Assembly: GCF_016234775.1 (NCBI RefSeq)
Contig: NZ_JACRAH010000006.1
Coordinates: 1-64,000 of the forward strand
Direction: 5' to 3'
Source of the DNA: Aquabacterium sp.
GTDB taxonomy: Bacteria > Pseudomonadota > Gammaproteobacteria > Burkholderiales > Burkholderiaceae_C
Length of the DNA stretch: 64,000 nucleotides
Numbering within the stretch: the first letter of the stretch is position 1; each line of letters opens with the position of its first letter. Of the stretch, positions 29,082 through 37,791 are shown in pieces. The notes beneath the pieces were generated by a model that ran no database searches, had not been told where the DNA came from, and worked only from the letters and a program-made list of their open reading frames with translations. The position numbers and the translations under genes were made by a program.

Positions 29082-29921
29082 TCAAAGACCCAGACGCTGG
29101 GTGATGGCCAGCACGGGGCCCGACTGGTTCATCGTGTAGAAGTGCAGGCCGGGCACGCCGCCCTGGCGCAACTTCTCGCACAGCTCGCTGACCACGTCCA
29201 GACCGAAGGCCTGGATCGAGGCCTTGTCGTCGCCGTAGCCTTCCAGGCGCGTGCGGATCCAGCGGGGGATTTCAGCGCCACAGGCATCCGAAAAACGCAT
29301 CAGCTGGGTCGAGTTCGTGATGGGCATGATGCCGGGGATCACGGGAATCGTCGCACCAGCCTTGTGCGCATCTTCCACAAAACGGAAGTAGGCGTCCGCG
29401 TTGAAGAAGTACTGCGTGAGGGCCACATCGGCGCCGGCCTTCACCTTGGTCACGTAGGCCTGCAGATCGGCCTGCGGGTTGCGGGCCTGGGGATGCATCT
29501 CGGGATAGGCACCCACTTCGATGTGAAAGTGCTGGCCGGTTTCTTCGCGGATGAAGGCCACCAGTTCGCTGGCATAGCGGAACTCGCCGAAGCCGCCGTA
29601 GCCGCTGGGCAGGTCACCGCGCAACGCCACCAGGCGCTTGATACCGTCAGCCTTGAACTGAGCCAGCTGCTCACGCACGGACGCCTTGCTGGCCCCAATG
29701 CAGGAGAAGTGAGGCGCGGCATCAAAGCCTTCGCTCAGGATGGCGCGCACGGTCTGGATGGTGCCGTCCTGGGTGGAGCCGCCGGCGCCATAGGTCACCG
29801 AGCAGTATTCCGGCTTGAGCGGGTAGAGCTGCTGGCGCACGGCGGCCAGCTTGTCCACACCCTCAGGCGTCTTGGGCGGGAAGAACTCCAGGCTGATGGG
29901 CAGACGCGTCAAGGTCGTCAT
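29082..29921 (-). CDS. metF: 5,10-methylenetetrahydrofolate reductase
   Basis: The 279-aa MetF has the N-terminal SLEFFPPKTPEG with the catalytic Glu, then YGAGGSTQDGT, LVALRGDLPSG, VTKVKAGADVALTQYFFNAD and GIMPITN. It reduces methylene-THF to methyl-THF with FAD, supplying the methyl group for methionine synthesis. It follows tlyA and ahcY on the same strand. The gap of 57 bases before it suggests the set can be co-transcribed, linking it to the SAM/SAH cycle. Confidence 0.95.
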   Translation of the reverse strand: MTTLTRLPISLEFFPPKTPEGVDKLAAVRQQLYPLKPEYCSVTYGAGGSTQDGTIQTVRAILSEGFDAAPHFSCIGASKASVREQLAQFKADGIKRLVALRGDLPSGYGGFGEFRYASELVAFIREETGQHFHIEVGAYPEMHPQARNPQADLQAYVTKVKAGADVALTQYFFNADAYFRFVEDAHKAGATIPVIPGIMPITNSTQLMRFSDACGAEIPRWIRTRLEGYGDDKASIQAFGLDVVSELCEKLRQGGVPGLHFYTMNQSGPVLAITQRLGL

Positions 29922-29978
29922 AGAAAGCTTTCAAGATCTGTTCTGGTGCGGCTTATGACGTAAGCAAGCGCTTACTTT

Positions 29979-30767
29979 TCAAGCCTTGCGCGCCCGAACG
30001 AAGAATTCACGGTTGCCGTCGCCACCGGCGATCGGGCTGTTGAAGTAAGCACTGACTTTCAAACCAAGATCCGTACAGGCCTGGCGAATGCGTGCTTCCA
30101 CCTCGGGGTAGCTGGCCGGGTCTTTGACCAGGCCGCGCTTGCCGATGTGCTCGGGTTGCAACTCGAACTGCGGTTTGACCAGGATGAGCATCTCACCCTT
30201 GTCGGCCAGGAAAGGCACAAGGGCGGGCAGGACCAGCGTGAGCGAGATGAAGGACAAATCGGCCACGATGAAGTCGAAACCCGCCTCGGGCGCATCCTCG
30301 CCCAGGTCTTCAGCAGTGAGGTGGCGCGCATTGACGCCCTCGATCACTGAAACCTGAGGATGCTCGGCAATGCTGTGGTGCACCTGACCATGACCCACAT
30401 CCACGCCCACCACATGCGACGCACCGTGCGACAGCAGCACCTCGGTGAAGCCACCGGTGCTCTGGCCGATGTCCAGACAAAGCTTGTCCTTCAGATCGAC
30501 CGGGTGCTTGCAGAAAGCGCAATGCTTGAGGGCGCCTTCCAGCTTCAGGCCGGCACGGGAAACCCAGCGGGTCTCCGAGTCGTCCGTCACCTGGAACTCG
30601 CTCTCGATGGGCAACTGCTCGCCCGCCTTGCGCACCGTGGTCCAGCCTTTGGGGCCGCTCCACTGGACGGCGCCTTGTTCGATCAGCCGTTGTGCAGCCG
30701 AGCGCGTAGGCGCCATGCCTTTTTCCAGAATGAGCTGATCGGCGCGGGCGAGGAGGATGTTGGTCAT
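29979..30767 (-). CDS. tlyA: TlyA-family rRNA (cytidine-2'-O)-methyltransferase
   Basis: The 262-aa protein has an N-terminal S4 RNA-binding domain (LLARADQLILEKGMAPTRSAAQRLIEQGAV). An FtsJ-like SAM methyltransferase follows, with CLDIGQSTGGFTEVLL (SAM loop), FDFIVADLSFIS and LILVKPQFE. The true start is ATG 30767; the frame is open far upstream, but that part overlaps the non-coding hairpin region. TlyA methylates ribose in 16S and 23S rRNA; the hemolysin name is historic. Sitting between ahcY and metF, its SAH product would be recycled by the next gene in the cluster. Confidence 0.9.
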   Translation of the reverse strand: MTNILLARADQLILEKGMAPTRSAAQRLIEQGAVQWSGPKGWTTVRKAGEQLPIESEFQVTDDSETRWVSRAGLKLEGALKHCAFCKHPVDLKDKLCLDIGQSTGGFTEVLLSHGASHVVGVDVGHGQVHHSIAEHPQVSVIEGVNARHLTAEDLGEDAPEAGFDFIVADLSFISLTLVLPALVPFLADKGEMLILVKPQFELQPEHIGKRGLVKDPASYPEVEARIRQACTDLGLKVSAYFNSPIAGGDGNREFFVRARKA

Positions 30768-30879
30768 GAGCAAAAGGTAGCAAGAAAACAGTCCGCATAA
30801 AGCGAACAGGCCCTGGCCGTGCCACTGGTTGGAGTGCCGCCGAAGGCGCACGACCAATCCAGCGACCGCAGCGGTGCCC

Positions 30880-30970
30880 CCTGGGGGGGGCTGAGCCCGG
30901 ACTTGGACAGTCCTTGAGGACTGTCCAAGCCTGGCGAAGGGCCGACCCGTCTCCGGGTCGGCGCGGGCTG
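30880..30970. repeat. Paired hairpins in the ahcY-tlyA gap (REP-like element)
   Basis: Two strong inverted repeats are adjacent: CTTGGACAGTCC / GGACTGTCCAAG (30902-30913 and 30918-30929, 4-base loop) and GCCGACCCG / CGGGTCGGC (30941-30949 and 30954-30962, 4-base loop). G and C runs flank both. They fill the 230-base gap between ahcY and tlyA and could act as a terminator or mRNA-processing barrier. They also look like a dispersed intergenic repeat, but copy number cannot be judged from one window. Confidence 0.6.
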
Positions 30971-30997
30971 CAAGCCGCCGCAGGCCGTAGGGGGGGG

Positions 30998-32446
30998 TTA
31001 GTAACGGTAAGTGTCGGGCTTGTATGGGCCGTTCTTGGGCACGCCAATGTAGGCGGCTTGCTCTTCGGTCAGCTCGGTCAGCTGGGCGTTGAGCGTGGTC
31101 AGTTGCAGGCGGGCGACCTTTTCGTCCAGGTGCTTGGGCAGCACATAGACCTTGCCGTTGTCGTAGGCGTCGCTGTGGGCGAACAGCTCGATCTGGGCGA
31201 TGGTCTGGTTGGCGAAGCTCGACGACATCACGTAGCTGGGGTGACCCGTGCCGCAACCCAGGTTCACCAGGCGGCCCTTGGCCAGCAGGATGATGCGCTT
31301 GCCATCCTTGAAGATGACGTGGTCAACCTGGGGCTTGATCTCTTCCCACTCGCAGTTTTCTTCCAGCTTGGCAACCTGGATTTCGTTGTCGAAGTGGCCG
31401 ATGTTGCAGACGATGGCGTTGTTCTTCATCGCGGCCATGTGCTCATAGGTGATCACGTCGCGGTTGCCGGTCGTGGTCACGAAGATGTCAGCCTTGTCGG
31501 CAGCCCAGTCCATCGTGACGACGCGGTAGCCTTCCATGGCGGCTTGCAGGGCGTTGATCGGGTCGATCTCGGTCACCCAGACTTGGGCCGACAGGGCGCG
31601 CAGCGCTTGGGCCGAGCCCTTGCCCACGTCACCATAACCAGCCACCACAGCGACCTTGCCAGCGACCATCACGTCGGTGGCGCGCTTGATGCCGTCCACC
31701 AGGGATTCGCGGCAGCCGTACAGGTTGTCGAACTTGGACTTGGTGACCGAGTCGTTCACGTTGATGGCGCGGAACAGCAGGGTGCCCTTGGCGCTCATCT
31801 CGTTGAGGCGGTGCACGCCGGTCGTGGTTTCTTCGGTCACGCCGATGATCTGGGCAGCCTTGCGGGTGTACCAGGTGCTGTCCACAGCCAGCTTGGCCTT
31901 GATCGAGGCGTAGAGGATGCGCTCTTCTTCGCTGGTGGGGTTGTTCAGAACGGAGATGTCCTTCTCGGCGCGCTTGCCCAGGTGCATCAGCAAGGTGGCG
32001 TCACCACCGTCGTCCAGGATCATGTTGGGGCCTTCGCCTTCCGTGCCCTTGGCGCCGAAGTCGAAAATGCGGTGGGTGTAGTCCCAGTAGTCTTCCAGCG
32101 ACTCGCCCTTGTAGGCGAACACGGGGGTGCCGGCTTCCACCAGGGCGGCGGCGGCGTGGTCTTGCGTCGAGAAGATGTTGCACGAAGCCCAGCGCACGTC
32201 GGCGCCGAGGGCTTGCAGCGTTTCAACCAGCACGGCGGTCTGGATGGTCATGTGCAGCGAACCGGTGATGCGCGCACCCTTGAGGATCTGCTTGGGCGCG
32301 TATTCGGCACGGATGGCCATCAGCGCAGGCATTTCGCTTTCAGCGATCTTGATTTCCTTGCGGCCCCAGGCGGCAAGGGACATGTCGGCGACGATGCATT
32401 CGACGCCTTTGTGTTCAGAAATCAGTTTGTTGGTAACAGCGGTCAT
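30998..32446 (-). CDS. ahcY: S-adenosylhomocysteine hydrolase
   Basis: The 482-aa enzyme is full length. It has the NAD-binding loop [18 protein letters not shown], catalytic-region segments [13 protein letters not shown] and [17 protein letters not shown], and ends with PDTYRY, the C-terminal residues that reach across the dimer. It splits SAH into homocysteine and adenosine and keeps methylation going. The leader carries an SAH riboswitch, so it is expected to be switched on when SAH accumulates. Confidence 0.97.
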   Translation of the reverse strand: MTAVTNKLISEHKGVECIVADMSLAAWGRKEIKIAESEMPALMAIRAEYAPKQILKGARITGSLHMTIQTAVLVETLQALGADVRWASCNIFSTQDHAAAALVEAGTPVFAYKGESLEDYWDYTHRIFDFGAKGTEGEGPNMILDDGGDATLLMHLGKRAEKDISVLNNPTSEEERILYASIKAKLAVDSTWYTRKAAQIIGVTEETTTGVHRLNEMSAKGTLLFRAINVNDSVTKSKFDNLYGCRESLVDGIKRATDVMVAGKVAVVAGYGDVGKGSAQALRALSAQVWVTEIDPINALQAAMEGYRVVTMDWAADKADIFVTTTGNRDVITYEHMAAMKNNAIVCNIGHFDNEIQVAKLEENCEWEEIKPQVDHVIFKDGKRIILLAKGRLVNLGCGTGHPSYVMSSSFANQTIAQIELFAHSDAYDNGKVYVLPKHLDEKVARLQLTTLNAQLTELTEEQAAYIGVPKNGPYKPDTYRY

Positions 32447-32526
32447 GGAGAGCTCCTAAGGGTTCAGAAGCCGCCGTGCGCTACCGGGGGGAACGTGAAA
32501 AGATACAACTCACCCAGCGGGACACA

Positions 32527-32624
32527 TGCGGGTGAGCGCGGTTGCACATCACGTGATGATCACGTGCCTTTCGAGCCTGGGGGCCACGCCTGAACTGGAC
32601 GGCCCTTGCAACGCTCCTCGAAAG
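32527..32624 (-). ncRNA. SAH riboswitch in the ahcY leader
   Basis: On the minus strand the leader contains CGAGGAGCGTTGCAAGGGCC at its 5' side (32601-32620), then CCAGGCTCG closing the first stem. Next comes an inverted repeat GGCACGTGATCATCACGTG, then GTGCAACCGCGCTC at the 3' side. These are the conserved blocks and the pseudoknot strand of the SAH riboswitch, which turns ahcY on when SAH binds. Position about 80 bases before the ahcY start and gene identity agree. Confidence 0.88.
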
Positions 32625-32631
32625 CCTGCGC

Positions 32632-32637
32632 AGTATA
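32632..32637 (-). promoter_or_regulatory. Probable -10 box of the ahcY transcript
   Basis: TATACT on the minus strand lies about 12 bases before the riboswitch 5' stem, so transcription would start just ahead of the aptamer. No good -35 match is seen; the upstream bases lie in the 3' end of the diguanylate cyclase gene. Confidence 0.5.
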
Positions 32638-32643
32638 AATCGT

Positions 32644-33744
32644 CTAGCCGGCTTGTGCAGCCAAAACTACACGATTGCGACCGGCTTGTTTGCCTTGATA
32701 CAGCGCCTTGTCAGCCCGTGCCAGGGCCTGCTCAACCGTTTCGCCCGGCGCAAGCAGGCTCACACCCAGGGTGATGCTGAGGGGCACCAGCTGGTGGTTG
32801 TGCACGAGGTCAATCTTGCTGATGGCGTCCTTGATGCGCTCCGACACCCGCAAAGCCTCGTCCACATCGGTGGAGGGCAGCAGCATCAGGAACTCTTCAC
32901 CGCCCCAGCGGGCCACGTGGTCGACCTCGCGAACGCCGTCTCGCAGGGCCTGAGCGACGGCCTTGAGCGCCGTGTCGCCGGTTTCGTGGCCGTGCACATC
33001 GTTGATGCGCTTGAAGTGGTCCACATCACCCAGCACCAGCGCGAGCGGCCGGCCACCGCGTTCGAACACGGCCGCTTCGTGCTGGGCCACTTCCATGGCA
33101 AAGCGCCGGTTGCGCAACTGCGTAAGCGGGTCGGTGCAAGCCTGCAGGCGCAGTTTCGCTTCAGCCGAGGCCACCAGCCGGTAATACACCGTGGCCAGCA
33201 GGCCCAGGATAACCAGCGTGCTGGCCTGGTTGAAATAGTGCAGGCCTGACAACATGGCGTGAGGCAGATCCTCCAGGGGCTGCGCATCCCTGAACATGAA
33301 GTCGAGCCCCATGTAGAGCACGCCCACGGCGATCGCCGCCGAGACTTTCTGCCAGGTCGCGTGCATGTTGCTGAGGATGGCCACCGGGATGATCAGGATG
33401 ATGTAGTAGTGAAAACCACTTTCCCAGCCGATCACCACCACGGACAGGATGCCGTGCAGCAGGATCTCGCCCACGATCAGCCCCATGGCAATGAAATGTC
33501 GGCCGTTCTGGATCAGCAAGGCTGACAGGGTGTAGACGAGCACACTGGCCACATTGCCGCGCGCCATCCAGGCCACGCCGACCGAATCGAACAGGAAGAT
33601 GAAGGCCAGGTGCGCCACAGAGGCGATGACCGTGACAGCCGACAACAGGCCCAGGAAGACACCGGTTGTATTGGTGCCTGCCAGCAGCGTATTGACGAGA
33701 TCCCGAACGTACTTCACAGGGTCGCGGGGCGACAAGCCCGACAA
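32644..33744 (-). CDS. Membrane diguanylate cyclase (GGDEF)
   Basis: The 366-aa protein has about six membrane helices (25-190) in an unnamed sensor, then a GGDEF domain. The active site is RWGGEEF and the substrate loop LGDVDHFKRINDVHGH. The RxxD inhibitory motif REVD lies five residues before GGEEF, so unlike the two cyclases of the sensory operon it should be feedback-inhibited by c-di-GMP. It is monocistronic by spacing, between mltA and the ahcY promoter. Confidence 0.92.
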   Translation of the reverse strand: MSGLSPRDPVKYVRDLVNTLLAGTNTTGVFLGLLSAVTVIASVAHLAFIFLFDSVGVAWMARGNVASVLVYTLSALLIQNGRHFIAMGLIVGEILLHGILSVVVIGWESGFHYYIILIIPVAILSNMHATWQKVSAAIAVGVLYMGLDFMFRDAQPLEDLPHAMLSGLHYFNQASTLVILGLLATVYYRLVASAEAKLRLQACTDPLTQLRNRRFAMEVAQHEAAVFERGGRPLALVLGDVDHFKRINDVHGHETGDTALKAVAQALRDGVREVDHVARWGGEEFLMLLPSTDVDEALRVSERIKDAISKIDLVHNHQLVPLSITLGVSLLAPGETVEQALARADKALYQGKQAGRNRVVLAAQAG

Positions 33745-33801
33745 GGTGATATCGGGGTTTATCGGCTGGCGAAACGGTGACTTGAGGGAGGCGGGCAGAC
33801 C

Positions 33802-35721
33802 TTAGCGGGAACTGTTGGCGTCTTCGACTGCACTGGCGTCGCAGAAGGCCTCGTCATCGATGAGGCATTCGCGCTGCTCGTCGCTGCCCTTGCCACTGCC
33901 GCCACGGGTGACGAGCTTGCTCGACAGCAAGGCCTCGACCTCGGCGTGCGGCACCAGCACCCACATGCGGCCACGGTGCTTGGTACGGCGCGCCTGCTTG
34001 CCCGCATCGGCGCCGAAGCCCCAGAAGTAGTCGGCGCGCACCGCACCCCGGATGGCGCCACCCGTGTCCTGCGCGAACATGAGGCGCTGCATCTGGGTCT
34101 GGCGTTTGTCGCCCGCGGAAGCATCGAGGAAGACGGGGTAGCCCAGGGGCAGCACGCGCGGATCCACCGCCAGGGAGCGCCCCGCCGTCAGGGGCACGCC
34201 CAAGGCGCCCACGGGGCCAGCCTGCGCCGACTGATCGGGCGCGGTGCGGAAGAAGACGTAGCTGGGATCGCTGTCCAGCGCCTGGCTGCGCTGCTTGAGC
34301 AAGGAGGTGCTCAGCTTGTTGACGACGCTGGCGCTGGCGCCACCACCAGATTTGCCGACCACAGCCGGCCCCGCAACCTTGGCAGTGGGTGATGGCGTAC
34401 TCTTGCGGGCGTTTTTCTGCGCCTGGGTCAGCAGATCGTCCACCAGTTGCTGGGAACCACCCGCGGGCTGGGGTTTGGCGGAGGCCACCGAAGGTGCCGT
34501 CAAGGTGATCGCTGCCTTGCCAACGGCGGGCTTGGTGTTGGGCCTCGCACCAGCGGGCGGCAGGAGTGAATCCACTGCATCGGCCACGGAAGGATCAGCT
34601 GGCGCGCCGGATGCGGCTGCCTTGCGGGCGCCACGGGTCAAAGGCTCGTCTGCGGGCGGGGTGGTGGCGTTCGTGTCTGCCGACGCTGCGGTGTCGGCCG
34701 CATCGGCGAGGTCGAAATGCTCGACCTCATCGCTCAGGTCGCCGCCCTCACCTTTGGCGCCACGCGTCTGCACGCGCTCGTTGCCGGATGAGGCCAGTTG
34801 CATGGGCTTGAAGGGATGGCCGTTCTGGTCGGCATAGGCCAGGCGCAGGATGCTGCCATCGGGCAGGCGGATGCGGCCTGTACCCTGCACCTGCATGGCG
34901 TACAGGGCGATGGGATCGTCCACCCAGGCCAGCACGGGCGCATCCAGCGCGGCGGAACGGTTGATGTCGGCGCGGGTGTAGTACGGCAGGCCTTCACTGC
35001 CTTGCAGGCGCACACGCAGGCGGCGGTCCAGGGTGTCGAGCGTGAAGCGACGCATGTCCACGGTGATCACACCAGGCTGGCCCGCCGGTGCAGGGCTCAA
35101 CAGGCGGCCATTGACGCGCACGTTAGTCACGCCCTTGCGCTGGGTGGCCGGGATGACCTTCCAGTCCAGAAAGTACAGATCGTTGGGCACGCCATAGACA
35201 GGCACCGAGAACTGCGCATCACGCTGAGCGCGGCCCTGCAGCAGCGGCTCGTAATAGCCCGTGATCTCGCCTTCACGGGTGCGGTCGGTGTTCTGCACCG
35301 TCAGCAGGGCGAACTCGCGCTCCAGGAACTGCCGGCCCGCCTTGGGGTCCTTGATCGACTTGACCTTGGTGCACAAGGGCTTCCAGTTGGGCTTGCGCTC
35401 CAGGGCCTTGCACGACTCCTTGAAGGCCGCCCAGGCTTCGCCCAGGTTGTCTTGCTGCCAGCCAGGCAGGCTCTCGAACGCGCTGACTTTGAACAGGGCG
35501 TGTTTGGTGGCGATGTCCTTGCCCACTTGGTTGCGGGCACCTGCCACATGGCCGCCATCGGCATCACCGTCGGCCGAGGTGCCTGCCGGAGCGTGCGCGG
35601 CCTGCTCCACCTCCGGACCACTGGCGCAACCAGCCAAAGCCAACGTCACGGCCAGTGACAAAGCGGCCAGCGCGCGCGGCGGCAAGGAAGGGGGCTTGAG
35701 GGCTTGCATCATGGTCGGCAT
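33802..35721 (-). CDS. mltA: Membrane-bound lytic murein transglycosylase A
   Basis: The 639-aa lipoprotein (lipobox LAGC) has the MltA core: EGEITGYYEPLLQG, DPIALYAMQVQGTGRIRLPDG, and a C-terminal 3D domain with FAQDTGGAIRGAVRADYFWGFG, whose Asp residues are catalytic. MltA cuts peptidoglycan glycan strands from the outer membrane. It is far longer than the usual roughly 370-400 residues because of a low-complexity insert of about 155 residues (about 313-470), rich in Ala, Pro, Thr and Ser, just before DPSYVFF. Starts at 35721 or a few codons later are equally possible. It is divergent from tssJ. Confidence 0.92.
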   Translation of the reverse strand: MPTMMQALKPPSLPPRALAALSLAVTLALAGCASGPEVEQAAHAPAGTSADGDADGGHVAGARNQVGKDIATKHALFKVSAFESLPGWQQDNLGEAWAAFKESCKALERKPNWKPLCTKVKSIKDPKAGRQFLEREFALLTVQNTDRTREGEITGYYEPLLQGRAQRDAQFSVPVYGVPNDLYFLDWKVIPATQRKGVTNVRVNGRLLSPAPAGQPGVITVDMRRFTLDTLDRRLRVRLQGSEGLPYYTRADINRSAALDAPVLAWVDDPIALYAMQVQGTGRIRLPDGSILRLAYADQNGHPFKPMQLASSGNERVQTRGAKGEGGDLSDEVEHFDLADAADTAASADTNATTPPADEPLTRGARKAAASGAPADPSVADAVDSLLPPAGARPNTKPAVGKAAITLTAPSVASAKPQPAGGSQQLVDDLLTQAQKNARKSTPSPTAKVAGPAVVGKSGGGASASVVNKLSTSLLKQRSQALDSDPSYVFFRTAPDQSAQAGPVGALGVPLTAGRSLAVDPRVLPLGYPVFLDASAGDKRQTQMQRLMFAQDTGGAIRGAVRADYFWGFGADAGKQARRTKHRGRMWVLVPHAEVEALLSSKLVTRGGSGKGSDEQRECLIDDEAFCDASAVEDANSSR

Positions 35722-35859
35722 CTTGAAACCGGGCCGGCCTGGGGGCAACTGACCTTGGTCAAAACGCCCGACTTGTTACCTAAGTCACCGCGCCCTACCC
35801 AGGGGGGCCGCTATTCTCGGCTGTTACGCCTCCTTATGGTCATCTACCCCTCGTCTGGC

Positions 35860-36360
35860 ATGCGCTTTCATCTGCCCCAACTCTCCCGCTGGCTGTCGGC
35901 CGCCGTGATCGGCGCGGCCCTGGCCGGCTGTGCCGACATGCCCATCCCCTTCATGAAGCCGGACCCCACCAAGGTCGAGGCCAAGGTGGTGGCATCGCCC
36001 CAGGCCAATCCGGATGCCCGCAAACGCCCTTCGCCCGTGGTGGTGCGCGTGTACGAACTCAAGAGCCGCGCGCAGTTCGATTCGGCTGATTTCCTCTCGC
36101 TGTACGAGCGTGACAAGGACGTGCTGGGCGGCGATCTGGTCGCGCGTGACGAGTTCGTGCTCAAACCCGGCGAGACCAAGGACATCAACCGTCAGCCGCA
36201 GGCCGACACCAAATTCCTGGCCGTGCTGGTGGGCTTCCGCGATCTGGAAAAGTCCCGCTCGCGTGCCATCGCTGCGGTGGTGCCCAACACCACCAACCGC
36301 TGGGTGATCAAGATCGAGCCGTTGAGTGTGGGCATCCTGCCCGCCCCACCGGCCAAATAA
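35860..36360 (+). CDS. tssJ: T6SS outer-membrane lipoprotein TssJ
   Basis: The 166-aa form has a lipoprotein signal (AAVIGAALAGC) and a transthyretin-like beta-sandwich: VVVRVYELKSRAQFDSADFLSLYE, then GGDLVARDEFVLKPGE and FLAVLVGFRDLEKSRSR. TssJ anchors the TssJLM envelope complex to the outer membrane by contact with TssM. An ATG at 35836 is an alternative start. It heads tssJKLM-tagF-ppkA. Confidence 0.93.
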   Translation: MRFHLPQLSRWLSAAVIGAALAGCADMPIPFMKPDPTKVEAKVVASPQANPDARKRPSPVVVRVYELKSRAQFDSADFLSLYERDKDVLGGDLVARDEFVLKPGETKDINRQPQADTKFLAVLVGFRDLEKSRSRAIAAVVPNTTNRWVIKIEPLSVGILPAPPAK

Positions 36361-36410
36361 ACAAGCCATCAACGCTCGGCCCCAACCCGAATCCTGACCA
36401 AGGCATACAC

Positions 36411-37757
36411 ATGAGCTGGCGCAACAAAGTCGTCTGGTCGCAGGGGATGTTCCTGCAACCGCATCATTTCCAGCAGGAAGCCCGCTACAACGAGCGCCTG
36501 ATCGACAGCCGCGTGCGGGCCCTGTCGCCCTTTGCATGGGGCTTCACGGAATTGCAGCTCGATGACAGCCTGCTGGCCCTGGGCCGTGTCGGGATCGCCC
36601 GCGCCAGCGGCATCTGGCCTGATGGCACGCCCTTCGCCATCCCCCTGCTGGACCCGGCCCCCGCGCCGCTGGACATCCCCGCCGATCTGAAGAACGAGAT
36701 CGTCTACCTGGCCCTGCCGGTGCAGCGCGAAGGCTTGAATGAAGCCGACTTCGGTGCAGGCGCGGGCAGCAGCGCGGGTGACGAACTGGCACGTTTTGAC
36801 ACCCTGGTCGAGGCCGTGCGCGACAACACCGACGCCACCGCCGAGCCCGAAGAGATCCAGACCGGCCGCCTGCGCCTGCGCCTGCTGCGCGCCAAGGAGC
36901 TGACCGATGCCTACACCGTGCTGGGCTGCGCCCTGGTGGCCGAGCGCCGCAGCGACAACGCCGTGCTGCTGGAACGCGCCTACATCCCGCCGCAGGTGGT
37001 GTGTGATGCCTCCGGGCACCTGTCGTCCAGCCTGACCTTGCTGCATGGCCTGGTGCGCCAGCGCTCGCATGCGCTGGCCGGCAAGATGGGCCAATTGGGT
37101 CATGGCGTGTCGGAAGTCGCGCAGTTCCTGCGTCTGCAACTGCTCAACCGTCACGAGCCCTTGCTGCGCCAGTTCGCCAGTGCGCCCAACGCGCACCCCA
37201 AAGAGCTGTTCCAGGTCTGCCTGCAACTGGCCGGTGAGCTGTCCACCTTCCACACCGCAGCGCGCCGCTCGCCGGATTTCCCGCTCTACCAGCACGATGA
37301 CCTGCGCGGCTGCTTCACGCCCGTGTTCGAGGCCATCCGCGACATGCTCTCGGCGGTCGAAGAAGACAACGCCGTGCAGATCGAACTGGTGGACCGCAAG
37401 TTCGGCGTGCGCACGGCCGTGGTGCCCGATCTGGAGATGACCCGCAGCGCCACCTTCGTGCTGGCGGTCAACGCCCAGATCCCCGGCGAGCAACTGCGCA
37501 CGCGCTTCCCGGCCCAGACCAAGGTGGGCCCGGTCGAGAGCATCAAGGAACTCGTCAACTTCAACCTCGCCGGCATCACGCTGCGCGCCCTGCCTGTGGC
37601 ACCGCGCCAGCTGCCTTTCCATGCCGGCTACTTCTACTTCGAGCTGGAACGCGGTGGCGAGCTGTGGCAGAAGTTCGAGGCCAGCGGCAACCTGGCCCTG
37701 CACGTGGCCGGTGACTTCCCCGGCCTGGAGATGGCCTTGTGGGCGATCCGTCGCTGA
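36411..37757 (+). CDS. tssK: T6SS baseplate-membrane connector TssK
   Basis: The 448-aa protein has the TssK N-terminus (WRNKVVWSQGMFLQPHHFQQE) and full family length. TssK trimers tie the baseplate wedges to the TssL/TssM membrane complex and resemble siphophage receptor-binding proteins. It is 50 bases downstream of tssJ and 34 bases upstream of tssL. Confidence 0.96.
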   Translation: MSWRNKVVWSQGMFLQPHHFQQEARYNERLIDSRVRALSPFAWGFTELQLDDSLLALGRVGIARASGIWPDGTPFAIPLLDPAPAPLDIPADLKNEIVYLALPVQREGLNEADFGAGAGSSAGDELARFDTLVEAVRDNTDATAEPEEIQTGRLRLRLLRAKELTDAYTVLGCALVAERRSDNAVLLERAYIPPQVVCDASGHLSSSLTLLHGLVRQRSHALAGKMGQLGHGVSEVAQFLRLQLLNRHEPLLRQFASAPNAHPKELFQVCLQLAGELSTFHTAARRSPDFPLYQHDDLRGCFTPVFEAIRDMLSAVEEDNAVQIELVDRKFGVRTAVVPDLEMTRSATFVLAVNAQIPGEQLRTRFPAQTKVGPVESIKELVNFNLAGITLRALPVAPRQLPFHAGYFYFELERGGELWQKFEASGNLALHVAGDFPGLEMALWAIRR

Positions 37758-37791
37758 TCAGCCGCTGAACCCGTTTGATTGAAAGCCAGGC

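Noticed and set aside
30768-31256. N-terminal extension of tlyA to 31256
   Set aside because: The extension runs through the hairpin region and into ahcY; the S4 domain starts exactly at ATG 30767.
30914-32593. 559-aa plus-strand open frame over ahcY
   Set aside because: It is antisense to a full-length ahcY and its riboswitch, with low-complexity composition and no motif.
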